Assembly (NCBI GenBank): GCA_046350255.1 | Contig: JAXMAV010000007.1 | Span: forward strand, 248,001-312,000 | From: CALDUY01 sp046350255 | Lineage (GTDB): Bacteria; Planctomycetota; Planctomycetia; Gemmatales; Gemmataceae | Direction: 5' to 3' | Length of the DNA stretch: 64,000 nucleotides | In this document: positions 44,289 to 53,729 of the stretch, one piece after another | Layout of the letters: each line of letters starts with the position of its first letter | Position numbering within the stretch: the first letter of the stretch is position 1 | The notes under the pieces: model-generated | Seen by the model: only the letters and a program-made list of their open reading frames with translations | Told to the model about the DNA's origin: nothing | Database searches by the model: none | Program-made: the position numbers and the translations under genes

Positions 44289-47204
44289 ATGTCCCTTGTG
44301 CGAAGCCTGATCGGTTATGGTTTGCGTCAGGTGATCGGGCCAGCCAGCGAGGAAGTGCTCGGCTTTGTCGAACAACGGTTCACCGATCCCAGCCAGGCGC
44401 TGCCCCGGGCGCTGGCCCGCGCGAACGAGCGCGCCTGGCAGGCACTGGCCATCGCCCTGGCCGGGGACAGCCTGCTGGATCAATTGCGGGTCTTTTTCAG
44501 CGCCGGCGACGAGAAGGCCATCCGGGCTCACCTTCGCGCGTTTCTCGAACACTGTCCCCTGCCGGGTGAACTGTCGGCTCTACCGTTCCGACGCCTCTGT
44601 CTCGACGAGCTGAAACAGCTACGTAAGAGCGATGAATTATCGGTGGTGGGCCTGCCGGCGTCCCAGGTGGCCCAGGTCACCACCTCTTTTTCCTGGTGCG
44701 GCGATCGCCAGGCGCTGATCAGCAGCGCGCACCAGGCAGTCTCTCAGCTTGCCGATGGCCTCGCACCGACCTGTCCAAACCTGGGACGCTTGCTACGTAG
44801 CTCAGCACCGTCGAGCCCACCGCTGCTGATGGCAGCGTTCAGCTATTTCTTCCGCCGAGAAGTGGAATGCGACGCAGAGTTGGCCCGGGGGTTGATCCTG
44901 GATGGCCTACAGCAACTGTCGGCGCAGCACGCCAGCGCCCTGGCCCAGGTGAATGAGGCGCTGGGCAGCCTGGGCGATCGTTTCGATCAGGTGTTCGACC
45001 AGCTCAACCGGATCGAGGGCCTGCTCGAAGAGGTGTTACGCCGCGTGAGCCAGGCCGGCATGCAGCATGGCGAGGTCAAGCCGCACCACAGCCTGAGCAT
45101 CCGCAACGAGGAAGAACGCCAGGCGGTGCGCCAGCTGCTGGCCCGGTTTCGACAACTCCCGCCCGAACAGCAGAAACAGGCGCCCACGCTCCTCGTCGGC
45201 CTGGGCAAACTCCAGCTGGGCAGCGGCGATTTCAGCGCGGCACGCCAGATGTTCGATGAAGCGGCCCATTCCTTCACCGCGCCGACAGAGCAGGCCGAGG
45301 CCCACTACAACGCCTTCCGCGCCGCCCTGGAAGAAAACCGCTGGGACGCCGCCCTGGCTTCCATCCAGAAGGCCGCGGAACTCGACGCCCAGCGGTTCAC
45401 GCCCTTCCCGTTGCACCGGTATCGTCCGCAACGCATCCTCGGCGCGGGAGGGTTCGGAGCCGCCTTTCTCTGCCACGACCGCAACTTTGATTGTCCGGTG
45501 GTGATCAAGACCTTGCACCCCGCGGACATGGAACGCAGCATGGCCGAGGTGTTTCAGGAAGCGCGCGTGCTGCAGACCCTGTCGCACCCGGCGATCATCG
45601 GCGTGCGCGACTGCGACTACGCCGATTCCACCCGGGCCGCCCGTCCGTACATCGTCATGGATTACTTCGCAGGGAACAGCTTGGGCCAGCAGGTACGCGA
45701 CCAGGGGCCTCTCACTGCCGAGGAACTGCTGAGTGTGGCCAGGCAGATAGCCGCAGGCATGCAGCAGGCCCACCGACAGCACGTGCTTCATCGCGATCTC
45801 AAGCCGGACAACGTGCTCATCAGCAAGGCCCAGGGCCAGTGGCAGGCCCGGATCATCGACTTTGGGCTAGCCCTGCGACGTCAGACCATCGAAACCAGCA
45901 TGGCGGTTGGATCGACTGGCAACACCATCCTGGGGGAGAGCGTGGCCGGCACGCTGAAGTACGCGCCGCCGGAGCAAATGGGCGAACTGCGCGGAGTAAA
46001 GGTCGGTGCCTACTCCGACGTGTATGCCTTCGGCAAGACCTGTTGTTTCGCCCTGTTCCGGACCACCGAGCCTCGACGACGTCAGCTCGCCACACTGCCT
46101 GCCGACCTAGCCGAATTGCTCGAACAGTGCATCGAACACGATCTGGAACATCGGCTGGCCGACTTCGATGCGGTTCTCCAGCGGCTGGATGCCCTGACAC
46201 GCGCACACCCCAGCAAGCAACCGGAACCTCCCCCGGCTCCGCCTCCGGTGGCAATTCCGATGCCTGCTCCACTACCACCTCCCGCCCCCTCAGTGCGTCC
46301 GGCGGTCGCTCCCGTCGTATCCAGCTTGAAGGCCCAGGGCGGGCGGTACGAGACGCGCGTCACCCGAGCCAACCCCTCGTGTCTGGTCTTCCTGGTCGAT
46401 CAATCGTCGTCGATGAGCAAGCCATTTGGCCGACAGCCCGACCAGCGGAAGGCCGATGGGGTAGCCCGGGTGCTGAACAGCATGTTGAGCGACCTGGTCA
46501 TGCAGTGCGTTCGAGGGAATCAGTGCCGCGATTACCTCCATCTCGCCATCCTCGGTTATGGGCGGCGCGTGGGTTCGATCCTTCCGGGATGGCGCTCCTC
46601 CAGCCAGTCTCTGGTTTCCATCGCCGAGCTTGCCGACAAGCCTCTGCGCGTCGAATCGGTGAAATTCAAGAAAGAAGACTATCAGGGTCAGATAGTGCAG
46701 CTTGAGCGAAAGGAGCCAATCTGGATCGACCCCGTTGCGGATGGCAATACTCCGCTCACCGAGGCGCTGCAACAGGCTACCGGGCTGGTGCAGAAGTTTG
46801 TCCACAAGCATCCGCGCTGTTTTCCGCCCCTGGTGGTCAACCTGACGGATGGCCAACCGACGTCCGATCCCCGGCCACAGGCCCATCTCCTGACCAGCGT
46901 GGCCTCTAGCGATGGCCCGGTGCTCCTCTTCAACATTCACATCTCCGAGCGGCCGGATGAACCCATCCCCTTTCCGGAACGAGAAAATGGCCTGCCCGAC
47001 AACTTCGCCAAACTGCTGTTTCGCATCTCCAGCTTGCTGCCCGCGTCGTTCCATACTATCGCGCTCGAGGAAGGCATCGCGCTCCGACATGGAGCGCGCG
47101 GCCTGGTGTTCAATGCTGACCGGGAGGCCGTGAGCCGAACCCTGGTGCCGATGCTGAGCAACCTGATAGGCAACATTGGCACTGCACCCATCGAGTTCAG
47201 CTGA
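44289..47204 (+). CDS. Ser/Thr protein kinase fused to a VWA domain
   Basis: 971 residues from ATG 44289, with GGAGAG eight bases upstream. The first 370 residues are helical with a coiled coil near 220-260 (LAQVNEALGSLGDRFDQVF) and a TPR-like pair. The kinase domain (about 375-640) has ILGAGGFGAAFL, ATP Lys near 406, HRDLKPDN near 500 and DFGLAL near 523. A Pro-rich linker (about 644-673) leads to a VWA domain with the MIDAS motif DQSSS (near 703) and LTDGQ later. No signal peptide or membrane helix. Kinase plus VWA proteins recall TerY-P-like triads (VWA, kinase, PP2C), but no PP2C phosphatase is visible here. A second, atypical kinase gene follows 52 bases downstream. Confidence 0.92.
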   Translation: MSLVRSLIGYGLRQVIGPASEEVLGFVEQRFTDPSQALPRALARANERAWQALAIALAGDSLLDQLRVFFSAGDEKAIRAHLRAFLEHCPLPGELSALPFRRLCLDELKQLRKSDELSVVGLPASQVAQVTTSFSWCGDRQALISSAHQAVSQLADGLAPTCPNLGRLLRSSAPSSPPLLMAAFSYFFRREVECDAELARGLILDGLQQLSAQHASALAQVNEALGSLGDRFDQVFDQLNRIEGLLEEVLRRVSQAGMQHGEVKPHHSLSIRNEEERQAVRQLLARFRQLPPEQQKQAPTLLVGLGKLQLGSGDFSAARQMFDEAAHSFTAPTEQAEAHYNAFRAALEENRWDAALASIQKAAELDAQRFTPFPLHRYRPQRILGAGGFGAAFLCHDRNFDCPVVIKTLHPADMERSMAEVFQEARVLQTLSHPAIIGVRDCDYADSTRAARPYIVMDYFAGNSLGQQVRDQGPLTAEELLSVARQIAAGMQQAHRQHVLHRDLKPDNVLISKAQGQWQARIIDFGLALRRQTIETSMAVGSTGNTILGESVAGTLKYAPPEQMGELRGVKVGAYSDVYAFGKTCCFALFRTTEPRRRQLATLPADLAELLEQCIEHDLEHRLADFDAVLQRLDALTRAHPSKQPEPPPAPPPVAIPMPAPLPPPAPSVRPAVAPVVSSLKAQGGRYETRVTRANPSCLVFLVDQSSSMSKPFGRQPDQRKADGVARVLNSMLSDLVMQCVRGNQCRDYLHLAILGYGRRVGSILPGWRSSSQSLVSIAELADKPLRVESVKFKKEDYQGQIVQLERKEPIWIDPVADGNTPLTEALQQATGLVQKFVHKHPRCFPPLVVNLTDGQPTSDPRPQAHLLTSVASSDGPVLLFNIHISERPDEPIPFPERENGLPDNFAKLLFRISSLLPASFHTIALEEGIALRHGARGLVFNADREAVSRTLVPMLSNLIGNIGTAPIEFS

Positions 47205-47256
47205 GGCACTTTACCGACCATTAACCTCCGCATCATCCTAATAACCACACAGAAGC

Positions 47257-48234
47257 ATGGCCTGGCCGCAGGAACGTGACTACCGTGAAGCAGTAATGAA
47301 CGCCCATGCGTTCTTCGCGGATCCGCACCTGCGGCAGGCCCACGTTGTCTGTAACCAGCTCGGTTTGCCTCTGGCCCAGGTAAGCCGAATGGCGGTGGTC
47401 TTTCACCTGCACTCGCCAGACGAGAAACAGCACTGGGCGGTGAAGTGTTTCACACGCCCCATCCCCGAACGCGCCCGGCGCTACCATGGCATCGTGGAGC
47501 ATCTCGGCAAGGCGGGCCTATCCTGCTCGACCGGATTGTGCTACCAGGAGCAGGGCCTGTACCTGAAAGATTGCTGGTACCCTGTCCTGAAGATGGACTG
47601 GGTAACCGGCCAGCCTCTGGATGAATTTCTGACTCATCGGCTCGATCAACCCCAGGTCCTGCTGGCCCTGTGCCGACTGTGGCTGAAGCTGGAGCAGGAC
47701 CTCGTCCAGGCAGAGGTGATTCACGGAGACTTGCAGCATGGCAACGTGCTTGTGCAGTCGGGGCAGACTGTCGAGGAGATGGCACTGAAGCTGGTGGATT
47801 ACGATGCCATGGTGGTGCCGGACCTCGCAGGGATGGTCCTGCCGGAAAAAGGCCACGAGGCTTTTCAGCACCCCCAACGAGAGCAGGGCACGACGGGGAC
47901 TCCGGCCATCGATCACTTCGCGCACCTGGTTTGTTTCGGAGCACTGCGATGCCTTGCGGTGGGAGGCCGCACCTGGTGGGAACGCCACCATGATGGCAAC
48001 AACCTACTATTGCAGAGGGCAGATATACTACATCCAGAGCGGTCGTCTCTGCTGCAACAGTTGTGGCACAGTCCGAGTGAGGAGTTGCACTTCATCGCCG
48101 GGCACGTCGCCAGGCTCTCGCGCGGAAACCTGGATGAGGTTCCCCGGCTTCCAGACCTGCTATCCGACGATGGATTCCGTCCATTAACACCAGAGGAGCG
48201 ACAGGTAGCTACTGCCATCCTGGGCGCTCTCTGA
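47257..48234 (+). CDS. atypical protein-kinase-fold protein paired with the kinase-VWA gene
   Basis: 325 residues. The opening (MAWPQERDYREAVMNAHAFF) and the phrase HWAVKCFTRPIPERARRYHG mark a bacterial kinase-fold family I know from other planctomycetes: VKCF holds the ATP Lys, followed by WYPVLKMDWVTGQPL (hinge). The catalytic loop is HGDLQHGNVLV (about 155-165) instead of HRDLKxxN, and LVDYDAM (about 180) replaces DFG. This is the aminoglycoside-phosphotransferase-like/ABC1-like version, still with the key Asp and Asn. It may phosphorylate a protein or small molecule. Transcribed in the same direction as the kinase-VWA gene, and by inference part of the same module. Confidence 0.85.
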   Translation: MAWPQERDYREAVMNAHAFFADPHLRQAHVVCNQLGLPLAQVSRMAVVFHLHSPDEKQHWAVKCFTRPIPERARRYHGIVEHLGKAGLSCSTGLCYQEQGLYLKDCWYPVLKMDWVTGQPLDEFLTHRLDQPQVLLALCRLWLKLEQDLVQAEVIHGDLQHGNVLVQSGQTVEEMALKLVDYDAMVVPDLAGMVLPEKGHEAFQHPQREQGTTGTPAIDHFAHLVCFGALRCLAVGGRTWWERHHDGNNLLLQRADILHPERSSLLQQLWHSPSEELHFIAGHVARLSRGNLDEVPRLPDLLSDDGFRPLTPEERQVATAILGAL

Positions 48235-48247
48235 GATCGAGAGCGCC
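48223..48247 (+). terminator. hairpin spanning the stop codon of the atypical kinase gene
   Basis: GGCGCTCTC (48223-48231) pairs perfectly with GAGAGCGCC (48239-48247) around a 7-base loop that contains the TGA. It is a stable 9-bp stem at the right place, but no T tract follows, so intrinsic termination is only a suggestion. Confidence 0.35.
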
Positions 48248-48401
48248 AGCGTGCATCTCGTTGCGAGAGTCGCCGGCGCTTGTGGATGAAGCCAGATACT
48301 GCATCGCTGAACTGGACGGTGCAGGTTCCTGAGGACACACTGGGTGTGCCATCTGAAACCTGCATCGTTCCACTCGACCCCGCTGGCAACACTCTGGCCA
48401 A

Positions 48402-49943
48402 TCAGGTGGTGGCCTCGCTCAACTCGCTGCCCCGGGTGGTTTTCGCCAGATCGGCCATGGCCGGGCCGTGAATGACCTGGCCCTCTTTGGAGAACCGTGA
48501 GCCGTGGCATGGGCAGTCGAAGGTTTCTTCCAGGCTGTTCCAGTGGACGACGCATCCCAGGTGCGGACACACGGCAGAGCAGACGTGCGCATCGCCCTGT
48601 TCGTCGCGGTAGACGGCCAGCTTGGTCAGCCCCTGGCGAATGACCGCGCCACTGCCTGGGGGAATGTCCTTCAGCGCACCATCACCGGGCGTGACCCAGT
48701 CGAGATACTGGGCGGCCACGTTCAGATTCTCTTCCAGGTACTCTCGCGAGGCGCCGAGCGGCTTCCGGGTGCTGTCGTACACCTGGGCCCAGGGATGATA
48801 GCGCTTGTGCAGGGTGTCGGTCAGGATGAGGCCGGCCAGGGTGCCGTGAGTCATGCCCATGCCGGAATCGCCGGTGGCCACGTAGACGTTGACCATGCCA
48901 CCGGGATCGCGGCCAATGAAGGCCAGCCCGTCGATGGTTTCCATGACCTGGCCCGACCAGCGATTACGCACCGGGCCCATCCGAGGAAAGTGCTCGCGCG
49001 CCCAGCGTTCGAGACGCACCTGGTGTTCTTCCGGACGTGGCGACTGCCCAGTCTTGTGGTCGCATCCACCGACGATGAGTATGTCGTGGCTATCATTCGC
49101 CGGATGCGTTCGGATGTAGTGGTATGGGTCCAGCGTGTCCCAGTACAACCCCGGGGGCACGTCTCCCACGGGAATGTCCGCGGCGAGGGCGTAGGTGGTG
49201 TAGGGTGCCTGCTTGGTGTGAATGGCGGTGATGGCATTGATTGGCGTGTTGGTGGCGACGACGATGGCATCGCAGATGACCGATTTGCCCGCCCGCGTGA
49301 ATACCTCGCCTGGCTTGCCTCCGGTGATGCGAGCGACCGGCGACCCGGTGTACACCTTCCCGCCTCGGCTCAACAGCGCCTGATTCAGTCCCTCCAGATA
49401 CTTGAGCGGATGGAACTGCGCCTGCTGGGGAAACCGCAGGCTCGCTCGCTGCCGCGGACCCGGTAGAGGAGGCTGCGACAACCACTCGAACGGCAGGCCG
49501 ATGCGCCGGGCTGCGTCGGCCTCCTTCTCCAGAAGTTCCTCCGAGTCGCCGGGGCCGAGAATGAGGTACCCATCGACCCGACGAAAATCACAGGCGATCT
49601 TCTCCTCGGCAATCAGCCACTCGATCCAGTCGATGGCGCCCTGATGGCTCTGAACTGCCAGGCGGAGTATCCGTTCGCCGTGAATGCGCTCCACCTCGGA
49701 AAAGCGATCATCGATGACACAGGTGAGATGCGCCGTGGTATGGGCTGACTCACCCGGGACAATGGTGGGCTGGGCCTCCAGCACCACGACCTGGCGGCCT
49801 TCGCGTGCCAGCAGGTAGGCTGTTGTCAAACCGGCGATGCCCGCGCCGATGACGCACACCTCGGCCCGGAGATTCTCCGTCAATGGCTCCATCTCCGGCT
49901 GGGGCGCGCTGGAGATCCAGCAGGACGTATCCGTTGTTGCCAT
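48402..49943 (-). CDS. FAD-dependent oxidoreductase with C-terminal Rieske [2Fe-2S] domain
   Basis: 513 residues. The N-terminus holds the Rossmann FAD motif CVIGAGIAGLTTAYLLAREG and the DAO-type fold (VVVLEAQPT, AHTTAHLT, VVATNTPIN, YVATGDSGMGMTHG). The last 100 residues are a Rieske domain: CPHLGC and CPCHGSRF give the two Cys-His pairs (C-x-H and C-x-x-H) for a [2Fe-2S] cluster. This combination is known as the FAD-dependent oxidoreductase/Rieske family, of unknown substrate and often near stress genes. The next genes on the same strand are a methyltransferase and catalase. No signal peptide, so cytoplasmic. Confidence 0.92.
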   Translation of the reverse strand: MATTDTSCWISSAPQPEMEPLTENLRAEVCVIGAGIAGLTTAYLLAREGRQVVVLEAQPTIVPGESAHTTAHLTCVIDDRFSEVERIHGERILRLAVQSHQGAIDWIEWLIAEEKIACDFRRVDGYLILGPGDSEELLEKEADAARRIGLPFEWLSQPPLPGPRQRASLRFPQQAQFHPLKYLEGLNQALLSRGGKVYTGSPVARITGGKPGEVFTRAGKSVICDAIVVATNTPINAITAIHTKQAPYTTYALAADIPVGDVPPGLYWDTLDPYHYIRTHPANDSHDILIVGGCDHKTGQSPRPEEHQVRLERWAREHFPRMGPVRNRWSGQVMETIDGLAFIGRDPGGMVNVYVATGDSGMGMTHGTLAGLILTDTLHKRYHPWAQVYDSTRKPLGASREYLEENLNVAAQYLDWVTPGDGALKDIPPGSGAVIRQGLTKLAVYRDEQGDAHVCSAVCPHLGCVVHWNSLEETFDCPCHGSRFSKEGQVIHGPAMADLAKTTRGSELSEATT

Positions 49944-50009
49944 GTTCGTACTCCTCGTTTCAGGTGGGGGGACAGGACTTGCTCGGACTCGGCGATCAGA
50001 CGGTCCCGC

Positions 50010-50636
50010 TCACCTGGAAGAACGCGCGTTCTTCTGCAACCAGCACGACCAACCCAGGTAGTGCTTTTCGTCCGCGTGGCGGGCATCGAATCGAAATGGA
50101 CGCAGGTGCAGAATGTCGAAGTGCTGGTTCCACTCCGCGCGCACCTGCTGTTCCGTGAGCACCGGAGGGCCAATCTCATCGGCGGGCTCGCCGGCATTTC
50201 CCAGCAGAACCAACCCATGGGCACCAGGTCGCAGAGTGTGCACGAGCGTGTGCAGGTAGCCGGGACCATTGGCCTGGCGCACGGCGTGGTAGCAGCCGCA
50301 ATCAAAGAAGAACTCAAAGCCAGCGAGGATGGTCGAAGGGTTTGTCACGTCGCCGACCCGAAAGTCCACACACACCCCGGCAATCAGGGCGCGCTGACGG
50401 GCCTGCCGAATGGCCAGCGGACTGAGATCGATGGCCGTCACCTGAAAGCCTTGCTGGGCCAGCCAGACGGCGCTATTGCCGGTGCCGCAACCGAACTCCA
50501 GCGCGGCACACGGTCGCAACCGATACTCTGACAGCACACGCTGCAACTCGCTGGAGGGTCGTCCCGTTTCCCATGGTTCACCCCCGGCCTCGTACTGCAC
50601 TTCCCAGTGTTGTGGATCGAGCACCTGCGAAGTCAT
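50010..50636 (-). CDS. class I SAM-dependent methyltransferase (thiopurine-methyltransferase-like)
   Basis: 208 residues. The SAM-binding glycine loop is LEFGCGTGNSAVWLAQQGF, followed by VTAIDLSPLAIRQAR (acidic ribose contact) and VDFRVGDVTNPS. The N-terminus PWETGRPSSEL matches thiopurine/chloride-type methyltransferases, as does LVLLGNAGEPAD near the end. The substrate is probably a small thiol or halide, but this cannot be proved. It lies 66 bases upstream of the FAD/Rieske gene on the same strand, so they may be co-transcribed. Confidence 0.85.
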   Translation of the reverse strand: MTSQVLDPQHWEVQYEAGGEPWETGRPSSELQRVLSEYRLRPCAALEFGCGTGNSAVWLAQQGFQVTAIDLSPLAIRQARQRALIAGVCVDFRVGDVTNPSTILAGFEFFFDCGCYHAVRQANGPGYLHTLVHTLRPGAHGLVLLGNAGEPADEIGPPVLTEQQVRAEWNQHFDILHLRPFRFDARHADEKHYLGWSCWLQKNARSSR

Positions 50637-50679
50637 GCCTCATCCTCGTTCGCGGTTCCGGAGAACGGTTCAAACAAGA

Positions 50680-50886
50680 TCAGGAATGGTCGTCCTCGTT
50701 CTGAGCAGGGGGCTGCTCAGTCGCGCCGGCGATGTCGCCGTCCTCTTTGCCGCCACGAGCGATCGATTTACCGATGTTGATACGTTCGCCGCGCTCCACA
50801 GCGGGATCCTTCTCGACAGGAAGATCCTCAGTCGGCGGTTTCTGCGTTGCGGAACGTTGCTCTTTTTTGTGGCTGGTCCTGGCCAT
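50680..50886 (-). CDS. small highly charged protein of unknown function
   Basis: 68 residues, nearly all polar (MARTSHKKEQRSATQKPP at the start, an acidic end QNEDDHS). AGGTG lies about five bases before the ATG. No hydrophobic core, so it is likely disordered. The neighbours suggest a general-stress small protein, but no family was recognised. It lies between the methyltransferase and catalase genes on the same strand. Confidence 0.5.
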   Translation of the reverse strand: MARTSHKKEQRSATQKPPTEDLPVEKDPAVERGERINIGKSIARGGKEDGDIAGATEQPPAQNEDDHS

Positions 50887-51085
50887 GATGCACCTGATTC
50901 AACGAGGAATGCAGCCGAAGCTGCCCCGAAACATCCAAGCGCCACCAGAGAAAGAAGCAGGCAATTCCCGCGCCGGCGGGAGTGTCAGCCAGGCCAAATC
51001 AGCGACAATCACGACATCTGAAATCGCCACCTAGTTAGGGGGGCCAGGCCGCACGATCACACCCATTGCGCACGCGCCCAGGGAG

Positions 51086-51115
51086 AGGGCCGCCCGTCTC
51101 GGACTGGTCGGCCCT
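51086..51115. terminator. hairpin downstream of the catalase gene
   Basis: AGGGCCG (51086-51092) and CGGCCCT (51109-51115) form a perfect 7-bp GC-rich stem with a 16-base loop, 18 bases past the katE stop on the minus strand. The position suits a terminator; no T tract is present on that strand. Confidence 0.35.
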
Positions 51116-51132
51116 TTCACGGAGGCAGCACC

Positions 51133-53238
51133 TCATCGCTCGGCAGCAACGCGCTCCCAGAAACGCAGGGCCCGGCACCGCGCCACGAAGGCGGCGCAGT
51201 CATCCGGCCCGTTTAGCGAGACAAACCCATCGTCGAGCGCTTCGAGGCCGGCTTTGTGCAGCAGTGTCGTCGCCCAGTCCACATAGGCGATGAACTTCCG
51301 GTGCGCCACGGCGTCGGCCACGAAGTCGCGGGCGGCCGGCAACTGTGCCAGGGCAGTAATGCCCTCGAAGGAAGGCAACAGCGCCACCGCATCGAAAAGC
51401 ACCGACGGCCCGCCTTCCAGCTTCTCGTCTGCGGGGTACCAGGTGCCATCGCTCGCCTGCACGCCGCCAATCTCTGGGGCGATCAACTTGAGCATCGCAC
51501 CTTCGGCCTTTACTGTGGCTTCCAGTGCACCGAGCAGAGTGGCATCGACCCCATCGGTCACCAGGGCCCCCACCTTGCGGCCTGCAAAGCTCTGCGGACC
51601 GTTGCAAAGAATGCTGAGAGCAGGAGAGGGAGGCAGATCTTGCTGGGTTGGCCGGGCCGCCATCATGGGCGCGGGCATCTCACGCAGTCGAAGGCCCCGG
51701 GCCACCTGTTCGGCCAGCTGGGGATCGATGTTGAGCAGATGCGCCACCATCCGCGCCCGGATCGCCAGCGTCTGCACCTTGCTCAACTCGAACGTCAGGG
51801 CATTGGCGATGTGCTGTTGCTCGATGGGAGTCTGACTGATGTAGAACTGCCGCGCCTGGCTGTAATGGTCGGCGAATGTGTCCGATCGCACCCGCTGCTT
51901 GACCCCCTCGGAACGAGCGGGGTAGCTGACGAAGCCACTGGTCGGCGACTCCCGTGGTCCGGTGCGCCAGGAGTTCGGCTCGTAGTTGACACGCCCCGTG
52001 GGGTTGTGCATGGCCATGTGGCCATCCTGCTGGAAATGGCTGACCGGACACCGCGGCGCGTTGATCGGCAGGTGCGTGAAGTTGGGGCTGCCCAGCCGCT
52101 TCAGCTGCGTATCGAGGTACGAGAAGTTCCGCCCCTGCAGCAGCGGGTCGTTGGTGAAATCAATCCCCGGCACCACGTTCTGAGTGCAGAAGGCCACCTG
52201 CTCCGTCTCGGCGAAGAAGTTATCGACCCGACGGTTCAGCACCAGGCGGCCCACTCGGCGAATCGGCACCACTTCTTCTGGAATGATCTTGGTGGCATCG
52301 AGTATGTCGAAGGAGAAGGAATCGGCAAACTCCTCGTCGAAGAGTTGCAGTCCCAGTTCCCACTCCGGGAAGTCGCCCGCCTCGATGGCCTCCCACAGAT
52401 CGCGCCGGTGGAAGTCGGGGTCGGCTCCGTTGATCTTGACCGCCTCGTTCCACACCACCGATTGCAGGCCTTGCTTCGGCTTCCAGTGGAACTTGACGAA
52501 GGTGGATTCCCCCTGGGCGTTGACCAGGCGGAACGTGTGGACGCCGAACCCTTCCATGAAGCGGAACGACCGCGGAATGGTCCGGTCGGACATGATCCAC
52601 ATCACCATGTGCATGCTTTCGGGCGACAGCGAGATGAAGTCCCAGAAGTTGTCGTGCGCGGTCTGGGCCTGCGGAAAACCACGATCTGGCTCCGGCTTGG
52701 CGGCATGGACCAGGTCGGGGAACTTGATGGGATCCTGAATGAAAAAGACCGGGATGTTGTTGCCGACGAGATCCCAGTTTCCCTCGCGAGTGTACAGCTT
52801 CACAGCGAAGCCGCGCACGTCGCGGGCCAGGTCGGCTGACCCCTTGCTGCCTGCCACGGTTGAGAAGCGGACAAACGCGGGCGTTTTTTCTCCGGCGCGC
52901 TGGAAGAGATCGGCGCGGGTAATGTCGGCCAGCGATTCGTAGGTCTCGAAAAAGCCATGCACGCCGAAGCCGCGTGCGTGAACAACTCGTTCCGGGATGC
53001 GCTCGTGGTCGAAGTGGAAGAGTTTCTCGCGCAGGTGAAAGTCCTCGATCAGGGTGGGGCCGCGCGGACCGGCCCTGAGCGAGTTCTGGTCATCCGCCAC
53101 AGGGATACCTTGCTGGGTCGTCAATAATGGGTTGCCGTTGCCGGCTGTCTGATGCGTTTCGCCACCCGAACCCAGAGGCAGTTTGATATCCACGTTCCGC
53201 GCCGGTTTCGCCCGGGCATCCGCTGATTTCTCGGTCAT
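51133..53238 (-). CDS. katE: large-subunit catalase (HPII type) with C-terminal GATase/PfpI-like domain
   Basis: 701 residues, the length of large-subunit (clade 2) monofunctional catalases. It breaks hydrogen peroxide into water and oxygen with heme. Visible motifs: ERVVHARGFGVHGFFE with the distal His, FVRFSTVAGSKGSADLARDV, NWDLVGNNIPVFF with the catalytic Asn, and RNFSYLDTQLKRLGSPNF near the proximal heme Tyr region. The last 150 residues form a glutamine-amidotransferase-like domain (GRKVGALVTDGVDATLLGAL) typical of HPII. Cytoplasmic. It stands among other stress-related genes on the minus strand. Confidence 0.97.
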   Translation of the reverse strand: MTEKSADARAKPARNVDIKLPLGSGGETHQTAGNGNPLLTTQQGIPVADDQNSLRAGPRGPTLIEDFHLREKLFHFDHERIPERVVHARGFGVHGFFETYESLADITRADLFQRAGEKTPAFVRFSTVAGSKGSADLARDVRGFAVKLYTREGNWDLVGNNIPVFFIQDPIKFPDLVHAAKPEPDRGFPQAQTAHDNFWDFISLSPESMHMVMWIMSDRTIPRSFRFMEGFGVHTFRLVNAQGESTFVKFHWKPKQGLQSVVWNEAVKINGADPDFHRRDLWEAIEAGDFPEWELGLQLFDEEFADSFSFDILDATKIIPEEVVPIRRVGRLVLNRRVDNFFAETEQVAFCTQNVVPGIDFTNDPLLQGRNFSYLDTQLKRLGSPNFTHLPINAPRCPVSHFQQDGHMAMHNPTGRVNYEPNSWRTGPRESPTSGFVSYPARSEGVKQRVRSDTFADHYSQARQFYISQTPIEQQHIANALTFELSKVQTLAIRARMVAHLLNIDPQLAEQVARGLRLREMPAPMMAARPTQQDLPPSPALSILCNGPQSFAGRKVGALVTDGVDATLLGALEATVKAEGAMLKLIAPEIGGVQASDGTWYPADEKLEGGPSVLFDAVALLPSFEGITALAQLPAARDFVADAVAHRKFIAYVDWATTLLHKAGLEALDDGFVSLNGPDDCAAFVARCRALRFWERVAAER

Positions 53239-53429
53239 GATGAGTATTCCTGGCCATCAAGGGAAAGGAGAAGGAGACGCGACGCTGCCAAGCAAATGAC
53301 AGGCCAATGCGCCCCAGGCCAGCCTGGCAGCGTGATGCTCGCTGCGGCCAGACTGGCGCGACTGGGCCACTTCTCTACTTCGAGCAAGGTCGTGCGCAGC
53401 GCAGGACGTGAGCCCGACTTACCTGGCGA

Positions 53430-53729
53430 CTAGCGGCGACGAGCGCGAAGGGCATCGATCAATTCGGCCTGAGACATGGTGGCAGCGCCGGCGATCCTGC
53501 GCTGCTGGGCGAGATTGCGTAGTTCGTCCACCGTGCGTTCCTCAAACCGTCGGCGCGGGTTGCCGGTGCCCTGCGTTCGGTTGCTGGGTGTGCGGTTCTC
53601 AGTCCGTCGCTGCTTGTTCACCGTGCGTGCAGCAATCTCGCTGGCACGTTCTTCCTTCGTGCCGCGTGCAAGTTCGTTTTCGCGAATGTGCTCAAACTGC
53701 CGTTCATCTTTCGGGGTCCAGGAAGGCAT
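53430..53729 (-). CDS. small Rho-N-like/plasmid-stabilisation-named protein
   Basis: 99 residues from ATG 53729, with GGGAGG six bases upstream; the longer open frame further upstream is not protein-like. The sequence follows a small family I recognise: PSWTPKDERQFEHIRENELA, then EIAARTVNKQRRTENRTPSN, then TQGTGNPRRRFEERTVDEL, ending in a helix-extended-loop-helix (LIDALRARRR) like the Rho N-terminal domain. Family members are often labelled plasmid stabilisation protein without proof. Probable nucleic-acid binder; often near stress genes, as here next to catalase. Confidence 0.8.
   Translation of the reverse strand: MPSWTPKDERQFEHIRENELARGTKEERASEIAARTVNKQRRTENRTPSNRTQGTGNPRRRFEERTVDELRNLAQQRRIAGAATMSQAELIDALRARRR

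Noticed and set aside
51256..52839. 527-codon frame antisense to catalase
   Set aside because: Opposite a clear katE gene; shadow of GC-rich codons.
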